Shown here in pieces: positions 5,535 to 11,588 of a stretch of DNA of 11,588 bases. The first letter of the stretch is position 1; every line of letters starts with the position of its first letter. The stretch is taken from contig JBKJLF010000368.1 of NCBI GenBank assembly GCA_046597185.1, forward strand, positions 1 to 11,588, written 5' to 3'. The position numbers were made by a program, and so were the translations under genes. Source of the stretch: CAMBDR01 sp046597185. Lineage in GTDB: Bacteria > Pseudomonadota > Gammaproteobacteria > Burkholderiales > Burkholderiaceae_D. A model generated the notes under the pieces. The model had not been told where the DNA came from and made no database searches. It saw nothing but the letters and a program-made list of their open reading frames with translations.

Positions 5535-8500
5535 TTAGAAATTGTATGTTGTAGAAATCGTCGTACTGTTGCCACTGGCATCAAATACTTTGGCTATGAC
5601 CTCCCGTAATCCTCGCCCGTAAAATCCTTCATCCAATTCCAGCGATAAGTAACCACCGGCTGAAGTGCCAACCAATTCACTACCAACATAGTATTCAATT
5701 TTGCTGATACCAACATCATCACTGGCAGTTACCATGATTCGATACACTTGGACAGGGTCACCATCACGCGTGTCATACCCATTGGTTGTGGGCGAGGGCT
5801 TGCTCGGGTCGATTGCAGGCACACCTTTTCCATTTAACACGTAAATAATTTGCTTCCGAACCGAAATATCCGATACGACGGGTGCCTGGTTATCGTTGTA
5901 AAATTTCGTAGCACCAGAATAGGCTGTGCTGCCACCAGAATTCGTAACACGTGCTACCACAATGTGATTGCCACTGGCCAAGGAAGTACGCGGCAGGGCA
6001 AACGTATAGGGCGGTATTGAGGTTGCACCAAGATAATTCCAGTCAACCAAATAATCAACCCGCGCAATACCACCAGCGTCGCTTGCATTGACGTTAAACT
6101 GTATATTCGCATCGACATTGGTGGCGCTCACAGCGGACACCGTTGGTGGTGTTGCACCACGCTGAATCTCGTCAACGACAAAGCTATTGTTGGTGTAGAT
6201 TTTTTCTTCAAGTGGCACTATAGTTTGCGTACCCCAAAAATTGTAGATGATTCTGGAGGTAACAATATCAAATTGCACGCGATGCAAATCCACAGGTGTT
6301 TGTTGCGGGGTTGGCGTCGGACTGGGCGGTGGAACAGGGTCATCCGGCTCATCAGTGGGGATTTGACGCAAACTGCCAGCTAGGCCGGAAACCAAAACTC
6401 TGGACGGAATTTGGATGGTTTGGGTCGCTGAGTCTTGATTCCCCATGTTGATTTGGAATGTCTTTGACCAATTGTTGCCAGCCTTCGCGGTCACATCCAC
6501 AACGACCGTTGTATTAAAAAATGAACCAGAATACCCGGCATTCGATTGTGGCCCGACATTTTTGAGCGTCAAATCAACATTCACGGGCAGGCCACTACCT
6601 GCTGCTCCAGTTGGGCGAACCGCTGCCGACCCGATGATAAAATCGGGTAGCAAGGGTTTGATCGAAATTGGCAAGAACAGGCTATTGTTGTTCTTGTTGG
6701 TTTCTACAATGATGTTTGAAGAATCCGCACGCGCTTCCAGATTAAAATTGCCCGCAACCGGATTTCTCCAGGTAACTGATCCGGTGTATTCTTCGCCGGG
6801 GCGCAAAGTGCCGTTTTTATCGACACCGTCTGCTACGAATTCGCCAATCAAATTTCCATTGTTGAAAATGCCTGCTTTGACTGGTGTATTAATCGGCGTC
6901 GCGTAGTCCCCAATGTTTTTTATGGTGGCTGTACATACCAAAGGGCGGGATACATCGATGTCCTTATTAGGAAGCCAACTGAGATTGGAAATCGTCAGGT
7001 CGGACTTATGCGCGCACCAAGTCGCCAAACGATTGACGAAAGGTATCGCACCATCTGCCCATAAGGTTGCTGTACTTGAACCAAGGCAATAATTGAACGA
7101 TGCCGTTAATGCCGCAGACCAGGCGGTTGATTCTTCTGAGACAGAAAAGCAAAGGTTGGCCTCAACAGGGTTACTCCCAGAGACTAAATATAAGTCCCCA
7201 CGAACCGGGAATTTGGTTTCGAGGAACTTTCCAGTTAGGCGCAAACGGGCAGACAAGCAAAAGAAACTGATACTGCCTTCAGCATAGGCTTCTATTCGTG
7301 CAAATGGCGCAACAGTATAATAATACCCTTTGTTTATTAAGATATCCCCTACGTCGGCTGCGTTAGTTTCTACGCCATAATTGAAGCTGATGCCAACTTC
7401 AAATTGAAGATAAAATGGACCAACTGATGTGCCGATTCTAAAGGCATTGCCTGTTGGCTCAAAATCTCTCCTGCCGAAGATGCCACCCTTCGCTTTTAGT
7501 TCTGCAGCCCAGTCGTAGACGCGGACACCAAAATAATCGACGTAACCAGTCCTGCTACGTTGATTCTGGTCGTAACGGTGATAGCTGTCATTAAAATATA
7601 AATCTACAAAATTGATTTCTTGGCTAAATACATACGCTTGTGCAGCACCCTTTAAACGTAGTCTCGCCATGTCATTTTTGTAAGATGCTGCCCCCCCCAG
7701 CCACGCGGCAGCACCAGCGATGCCCCGTACACCAGTCCCCTTAACAATAGCACTACACAGAACCTTATCGCCGTCGATGAAGCCGTAGTCCCGTTTGAAT
7801 TCATTGCAGAAGGCATCCTTTTGGGTATTGGGGTCAATGACTGCACTTTCGGCAACTTGATCAGACACAGTCAGCACCAGTTTGGCCAGCGCGTTTGATG
7901 CCATGCTCCGCACTTCTGCCGCTGGGTCGTTGGCAATTGTTTGCTGGAGCAGTGCAACATTTTTACCACGTGGAAGCAATTTCAGTGCAGAGACGGTCGC
8001 TGTTCGTACCGTGCTGGAACTGGAAGACAAATAGTCTTGTAGTGTAAACAAAACGGACTCTTTGCCACTGTTTGCCAATGCTCCGATAAGTAAGGATTTG
8101 TCTGTGTCTTCGTTGGCGAGTTTCAGCATTGAGGTCAGTTGTGCCGATAGGCGTTCACTTTTCGCCGGGTCGGACTGAGCGATGGTGCCCGCCAGTTTCC
8201 CTAAAATTAATGTTGCCTGGGCACGAATATCGCTTTTCTCGTGTAACGCCAAATTCTCAACCGCATCCACCAATGCAGGGTCTGGATCTTGCAAGGTGAT
8301 GGCCGAAATCAGCACTTGTGCTTTCACTGTCGAATCAGGATAAAAACGGAGTACCTGGATCATCGGGGCTTGTGCTTCGCGGCTACCGATCATGGCTAAT
8401 GCGGCAATAATGGCCTTTGTTTCATCCCTGGCGGTGCTTCCGGAAGCCAAAGCCGAAACAACCGGTTCGATGCTGCCACCTTCCCGTATTGCCTTGGCCA

Positions 8501-9665
8501 GTAATAAAAAGTGAAGGTTTTTTTGACTATCATTTTTGATAGCCGCCAATTCCTCAAGTACCACAGCGTCTTTTGTATCCTGCTCATGCGCGGCAAAGTT
8601 TTGCGCGGCAGCAGTACTTGGTGCAATGGTTGCAGTTAACGATTGGCGATTGGCATAGACGCCCGGATTAAAGCTCTGTGCAGCAAAGCCGGATGACCCC
8701 AATATCAGCGTGCCCTGCAAGGTTGCAAAACCGTTGAGTGCAAAACTGTTCAGTTGTGCATTGGCTGATGCCGCATTAAATTGCATGCGTTCTTCCACTT
8801 CCACACGTTGAATGTGGTTGCCTTTGTCGAGCGAATAAGTGGTTTGCCCTGTATGTACGGCGGCATTGGGCATACGCTTGGAATGTTGGGCATCAACAAT
8901 TTCGAAAACACCTGTATTGTCGGCGTATTTTGAATAGTTTTGCTTTTTGCGCGTTAAGGTTGCGGTGTCTACACGGGTGAAATCACATTTGAAGGTTCCC
9001 GAAACGTCCTCACACTGATCACTTTTACTTACGCCTGGGCTGACAGCCCGGTAATCGAGCATATTGACAATCGCCTTCAAGGCATTGCGTGCCTGATCCT
9101 GTTGTGGTGAAGACGAAGGGGTTTTGAAGCGCACTGCCAATACATGCCCATCGGTGCCTTGTTCGATCAAAAAGTCTTCGAGTAACAGTGAGGTATCTAC
9201 CTGGGCTTGGCTCCAGTTACCATTCCCGTCTCTCTGAAAAATGCCGACATTGCTTTCCATTTGCGCTTGCAACAAAGTTTTGGAAGGGTCTGCTGGCCCG
9301 GCGATGACCTTTAATTTGCCCGTCATGCGCAGCGCCTTGGCGTCATCCTTGGTGCTTGCCAAGGTGCCAGTACTTTCATAATGGAAATTTGTAACGGAAG
9401 TGGTATCAACATCATAAGTGTAATAGGCGTTCAACGGATAAGAAACCAGATTTGGATCGCTTACCAGGTTGGCTTTCCCATTTACCGAATCGCTCAGAAT
9501 TTGACCCGTGCCGGGGCTATTCGAGCTTACGGGGCTATTCGAGCTTACGGTGCTATTTGAGCTTGTATTGATACCGGAGATTTGTGCCACGCCTATTCCG
9601 GCAATGGCGACACTACAGGCAATTAAGCCCCATTGAATAAGTCGTTTTTTTGCGGGTAATTTCAT
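5535..9665 (-). CDS. Giant exported protein: LLTP (vitellogenin/MTP-like) module + 2 CARDB-like + 2 Ig-like domains
   Basis: A 1376-residue protein. ATG 9665 has GGAG at 9679-9676 with a 10-nt spacer. Residues 1-30 are a basic start plus hydrophobic signal; C17 in LIAC could be a lipobox but lies mid-core. A Ser/Asn repeat (35-51) follows. Residues ~75-320 resemble the N-terminal beta domain of large lipid transfer proteins: NALKAIVNML (194-203), DVSGTFKCDFTRVD (220-233, cf. SG-C-x-x-Y), then TYSLDKGNHIQRVEVEE. Residues ~360-600 are HEAT-like helices with the family's LIGALANSGKES (525-536) and VRTATVSALKLLP (553-565). Residues 620-885 are beta- and aromatic-rich. CARDB-like domains lie at 887-1000 and 1007-1165; a Pro/Thr linker (1103-1124) interrupts the second. 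Ig-like domains fill 1172-1255 and 1259-1376. The likely role is surface or periplasmic lipid or hydrophobic-ligand binding; this is inference from fold resemblance, not proof. Confidence 0.72.
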   Translation of the reverse strand: MKLPAKKRLIQWGLIACSVAIAGIGVAQISGINTSSNSTVSSNSPVSSNSPGTGQILSDSVNGKANLVSDPNLVSYPLNAYYTYDVDTTSVTNFHYESTGTLASTKDDAKALRMTGKLKVIAGPADPSKTLLQAQMESNVGIFQRDGNGNWSQAQVDTSLLLEDFLIEQGTDGHVLAVRFKTPSSSPQQDQARNALKAIVNMLDYRAVSPGVSKSDQCEDVSGTFKCDFTRVDTATLTRKKQNYSKYADNTGVFEIVDAQHSKRMPNAAVHTGQTTYSLDKGNHIQRVEVEERMQFNAASANAQLNSFALNGFATLQGTLILGSSGFAAQSFNPGVYANRQSLTATIAPSTAAAQNFAAHEQDTKDAVVLEELAAIKNDSQKNLHFLLLAKAIREGGSIEPVVSALASGSTARDETKAIIAALAMIGSREAQAPMIQVLRFYPDSTVKAQVLISAITLQDPDPALVDAVENLALHEKSDIRAQATLILGKLAGTIAQSDPAKSERLSAQLTSMLKLANEDTDKSLLIGALANSGKESVLFTLQDYLSSSSSTVRTATVSALKLLPRGKNVALLQQTIANDPAAEVRSMASNALAKLVLTVSDQVAESAVIDPNTQKDAFCNEFKRDYGFIDGDKVLCSAIVKGTGVRGIAGAAAWLGGAASYKNDMARLRLKGAAQAYVFSQEINFVDLYFNDSYHRYDQNQRSRTGYVDYFGVRVYDWAAELKAKGGIFGRRDFEPTGNAFRIGTSVGPFYLQFEVGISFNYGVETNAADVGDILINKGYYYTVAPFARIEAYAEGSISFFCLSARLRLTGKFLETKFPVRGDLYLVSGSNPVEANLCFSVSEESTAWSAALTASFNYCLGSSTATLWADGAIPFVNRLATWCAHKSDLTISNLSWLPNKDIDVSRPLVCTATIKNIGDYATPINTPVKAGIFNNGNLIGEFVADGVDKNGTLRPGEEYTGSVTWRNPVAGNFNLEARADSSNIIVETNKNNNSLFLPISIKPLLPDFIIGSAAVRPTGAAGSGLPVNVDLTLKNVGPQSNAGYSGSFFNTTVVVDVTAKAGNNWSKTFQINMGNQDSATQTIQIPSRVLVSGLAGSLRQIPTDEPDDPVPPPSPTPTPQQTPVDLHRVQFDIVTSRIIYNFWGTQTIVPLEEKIYTNNSFVVDEIQRGATPPTVSAVSATNVDANIQFNVNASDAGGIARVDYLVDWNYLGATSIPPYTFALPRTSLASGNHIVVARVTNSGGSTAYSGATKFYNDNQAPVVSDISVRKQIIYVLNGKGVPAIDPSKPSPTTNGYDTRDGDPVQVYRIMVTASDDVGISKIEYYVGSELVGTSAGGYLSLELDEGFYGRGLREVIAKVFDASGNSTTISTTYNF
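9513..9566 (-). repeat. 18-bp tandem repeat coding SSNSPV-like hexapeptides
   Basis: Two identical 18-bp units (9513-9530 and 9531-9548) and a third with a few changes (9549-9566) lie in frame just after the signal sequence of the giant protein. They encode the Ser/Asn-rich spacer at residues 34-51. Unit length is a multiple of three, so copy number can change without breaking the frame. Confidence 0.9.
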
Positions 9666-10149
9666 TATTAAGCCACTCCATTTAAATTGCTAATTAGAAT
9701 TGTTGATTGAGTCAATGATATTTCATGAAATTTATGATGAATGTAAACTTGCCTCCTGTCGAAAAAAATGATGAATTATTGCTGCCCGGTTTTGATTGCT
9801 TTGATGTTTCCAAGTCTACGCGCCAAAAATTCGCTTGAAAAGAAGCAATTCACCTGTATTTTTAGCATAACAGTTGATTTTTTGCATGGCTGTTATGGTC
9901 ACTTTTAGGCTAAACTGTTATGGTTTTTGTTGAGTTAGTGCAATAAATTTAGGATGTGAGATGTAATTGGCGCGGCTGTGGCCGCAATGCTGCGGTAGGG
10001 GAGGTGAAAAGCAGGGCAACAAAACAGGTGATTACACGCAGTGGCTTTCGATCATATGGGGGCGACTTGTCAGGAAAAAGGCGACACGAAAATCATCTTG
10101 GTCAAAAAAAGATCGGCTGGCAATAACGTGTAAGCCCGGCCCGTTCGTA
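9666..10149. other. Intergenic region upstream of the giant gene
   Basis: This stretch of 484 bases has no convincing gene. The first ~300 bases are AT-rich and should hold the giant gene's promoter, but no clear -35/-10 pair is visible. Three CTGTTATG elements lie at 9866-9922. From about 9970 to 10149 the sequence becomes GC-richer and looks like scrambled remnant DNA next to the dead toxin fragment. A minus-strand frame is open for 44 codons (10166-10032) but has no start codon. Confidence 0.55.
9866..9924. repeat. Three CTGTTATG elements, one inverted and two direct
   Basis: CATAACAG at 9866-9873 is the inverse of CTGTTATG at 9890-9897, and CTGTTATGGT recurs at 9890-9899 and 9915-9924. 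Spacing between starts is 24 and 25 bases. They lie 200-260 bases upstream of the giant gene's start and look like iterated binding sites of a regulator, or a small hairpin plus a direct repeat. Confidence 0.6.
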
Positions 10150-10242
10150 TCAGCGATGCAGCGTAGTCATTGGAATGGGGGAGGGCATTTTAATCTCGCA
10201 TAGGCGGTTATCCAGCGCTTCGGGTGTCCAGAACAGTTTCAC
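10150..10242 (-). pseudogene. Truncated ParE/RelE-type toxin remnant
   Basis: Starting at GTG 10242, the frame encodes KLFWTPEALDNRL, which matches the usual opening of ParE-type toxins (an aromatic-Trp-Thr-x-x-Ala-Leu-x-Asp start). After about 16 residues the similarity stops and the frame ends at 10150; an intact toxin would have about 90-100 residues. The GTG overlaps the stop of the fragment upstream (GTGA), the normal junction in toxin-antitoxin operons. It is best read as a toxin gene that lost its body by deletion. Confidence 0.6.
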
Positions 10243-10364
10243 GAGCTGGCTTCAATCTTTGTGCGCGGCGCTGCCCGCCGTGCGGCAAATTTCGCTTCTA
10301 CCTCTGCGGCGGGTACCAAGCGCCCGGCATTGGCTAAAATCCAGCCACGCTTGTACCTGACTGC
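10239..10364 (-). pseudogene. CopG/ParD-type antitoxin remnant, frameshifted
   Basis: The frame ending at TGA 10239 encodes ANAGRLVPAAEVEAKFAARRA (residues split across 10334-10272) and a basic Pro-Arg-Thr-Lys tail, very like antitoxin C-termini that precede ParE toxins. Just upstream, in another frame, QVQAWLD (10359-10339) could be the previous piece, so a frameshift or small indel separates them. The DNA-binding N-terminus is missing, replaced by the end of the lipase gene 43 bases away. The GTGA overlap with the toxin remnant supports a former operon. Confidence 0.55.
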
Positions 10365-10378
10365 GAACGGCGCTGCCG

Positions 10379-10398
10379 CGCCGCATATCAGCGCGGCG
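10379..10398 (-). terminator. Small GC hairpin after the lipase stop
   Basis: CGCCGC pairs with GCGGCG (10379-10384 with 10393-10398) around an 8-nt loop, beginning 8 bases after the lipase stop on the minus strand. No T-run follows, so termination would be weak or factor-dependent. Confidence 0.25.
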
Positions 10399-10406
10399 AA
10401 AGCCAA

Positions 10407-11564
10407 CTACAGCGCCGCCAGCCTGGCAAACAAATCCTTGAAAAACTGCCTTTGCCAGCCGCTTTGATTCAATTGCGGTGCCACACAAATATCCAGATGA
10501 TCGACATCACGCACCCACTGGTAATACCACTTGCCTTTTCCGAACGAGCCACCCGGCGTATTGGCACTGATCTCGCCACCCACCGGGTGCCGTCCGCTGA
10601 TGCGCGGGTAAAGCTGGGAATAGCTGGGCACGGCACCATCGTTTTCCCACCAGTCGGCGCTGTTAAAATTGGCCTGTTTGATGGGTGGCACGGCAAATTC
10701 TTTTTTGCCGATATAAAGCGACAGCGGTAGCATGGCCGGATTCATCATCAAATCCGGGCGTTGCCCACTACCAAACAGCCTTGGCGTGGTTTGCTCGGTC
10801 ACGTAGGAAAAATAATGGGTATCCGGATGGGTTTCCCATACCTTGTTATCCGCATACGCCCCCTGCAAGGTGAGTGACCAGTTGGCATTATCCTTGCCAC
10901 GCAAGAATTTGGAAGCAGCCACTTTATGCAAAAAGTCATGCAACGATTCACCCGGCAGGCGCTGCAACCCCCAATAACCGAGATCAAAATCATAAATGGC
11001 ATCAAAAATGCCACCCGTGGCCAAACCAAACAATTCGATTGCAGTAAATAGGGCTTCTGCTGCCGAACCCTGATCAATCAAGCCGGTCTGTTCATTGGCT
11101 CCCATAAAATAGGTGGCGGTGCTGCCGTTGGAAACCCCGGACAGGGTGGTAATCGATGCCACCCACTCGGCATTGCTACCCCAGCCCCAATAATCGCTTG
11201 CCAGCAAATGTTGCAGGCAGCGAATGGTGGGTGAACCCAGACTGTGGCCGACCAAATGCACCGGATGATCCTGGCTCCAGTCGGGAACAAAGCCGCCTTG
11301 TTTGCCATAGTCGATACCAAACTGGTCATGCCCTTCCTTTTGGGCATGGGCCAAGCCATAATCGACCCGTGTGCCCTTGATTTGCGCCGCCAGCTCGCAA
11401 GCCCGGTCATGTGCCGAACCCAGCGGGCCAACACTTGCCACATGCCGGGTTAGCGCCGATGAAACCAGGGGCGCAGCCCCCCAATACGGAAAACTGCCCA
11501 ACTCATTAGGCCCCCAGCCCAAAATACCGTGGACAAGAACAACCGGATGCGTGTTTGCCATCAT
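10407..11564 (-). CDS. Family I.5-type triacylglycerol lipase (alpha/beta hydrolase)
   Basis: A 385-residue lipase resembling the Geobacillus/Staphylococcus family I.5 enzymes, which hydrolyse acylglycerols. VVLVHGILGWG (8-18) is the oxyanion-hole strand. GHSLGS (106-111) holds nucleophile S108, ENDG (307-310) holds D309 and DVDHLD (353-358) holds H356, completing the triad. D53 and H73/H79 (in DRACEL and the LAHAQKEGH segment), plus D225 (GKDNA), align with the four zinc ligands of Geobacillus lipase (D61, H81, H87, D238). The nucleophile elbow is GHSLG rather than the thermophile AHSQG. AGGGGG lies 4 nt before ATG 11564 and 7 nt before ATG 11561. No signal peptide is seen, since the enzyme core begins at residue 7. 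The frame stays open for the last 8 codons to the window edge, so a longer N-terminus cannot be excluded. Confidence 0.88.
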   Translation of the reverse strand: MMANTHPVVLVHGILGWGPNELGSFPYWGAAPLVSSALTRHVASVGPLGSAHDRACELAAQIKGTRVDYGLAHAQKEGHDQFGIDYGKQGGFVPDWSQDHPVHLVGHSLGSPTIRCLQHLLASDYWGWGSNAEWVASITTLSGVSNGSTATYFMGANEQTGLIDQGSAAEALFTAIELFGLATGGIFDAIYDFDLGYWGLQRLPGESLHDFLHKVAASKFLRGKDNANWSLTLQGAYADNKVWETHPDTHYFSYVTEQTTPRLFGSGQRPDLMMNPAMLPLSLYIGKKEFAVPPIKQANFNSADWWENDGAVPSYSQLYPRISGRHPVGGEISANTPGGSFGKGKWYYQWVRDVDHLDICVAPQLNQSGWQRQFFKDLFARLAAL

Positions 11565-11588
11565 TAAACCCCCTGAAAAAATAAATAT

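Noticed and set aside
7652..7855. Plus- and minus-strand frames inside the giant gene (also 6445-6906, 7093-7287 and 8396-8626)
   Set aside because: These are shadows of the 1376-codon frame, without their own ribosome sites or family motifs.
10032..10166. 44-codon open minus-strand frame (ADTNGPGLHVIASRSFF region) next to the toxin remnant
   Set aside because: It has no start codon and no recognised family. It may be debris joined by the deletion that removed the toxin body, but the sequence alone does not show this.
9967..10203. 78-codon plus-strand frame upstream of the remnants
   Set aside because: TTG start without RBS, composition unlike a protein, and it overlaps minus-strand remnant DNA.
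1..11588. CRISPR array, insertion sequence, integrase or att site
   Set aside because: No regularly spaced repeats, transposase or integrase motifs, or terminal inverted repeats were seen; the only repeats are those listed.

Overview
The window looks like chromosomal DNA from a Gram-negative proteobacterium, most likely a betaproteobacterium. This is judged from moderate GC content, gene style, good Shine-Dalgarno sites and the families present; no rRNA, tRNA or marker gene fixes the taxon. The left part (1-3243) is housekeeping. It holds the 5' part of a HI0933/YhiN-family flavoprotein (minus), an overlapping threonine-aldolase-family PLP enzyme (minus, true GTG start at 1477), a 428-base divergent intergenic region with a 13-bp tandem repeat, and a type II NADH dehydrogenase (plus, TTG start).

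The middle (3244-5500) is accessory DNA. An 83-codon antitoxin-like gene (minus) faces a small exported cysteine-containing protein (plus). Next comes a complete DinJ/YafQ toxin-antitoxin operon with a clear sigma-70 promoter whose -10 box lies inside a perfect 16-bp palindrome. It is followed by a decayed, frameshifted second copy of the antitoxin-like gene and a strong hairpin. The intact and decayed copies are direct repeats flanking about 1.6 kb.

The right part (5535-11564, all minus) is dominated by a 1376-residue exported protein. Its first ~600 residues read like the lipid-transfer module of the animal large lipid transfer protein family (vitellogenin, apoB, MTP): an N-terminal beta domain with a conserved SG-C-type motif, then a helical HEAT-like layer. 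After a further beta-rich section come two CARDB-like domains and two bacterial Ig-like domains. This is the most unusual object in the window. A 32-codon ORF with a perfect RBS lies 40 bases downstream of it. Upstream lie three copies of CTGTTATG, fragments of a dead CopG/ParE-type toxin-antitoxin pair with a GTGA overlap, and then a family I.5-type lipase with its catalytic triad and zinc ligands intact but no visible signal peptide. A lipase and a putative lipid-binding exported protein on one strand suggest, but do not prove, a shared lipid theme.

All family assignments were made by eye from remembered motifs; no database search was possible.
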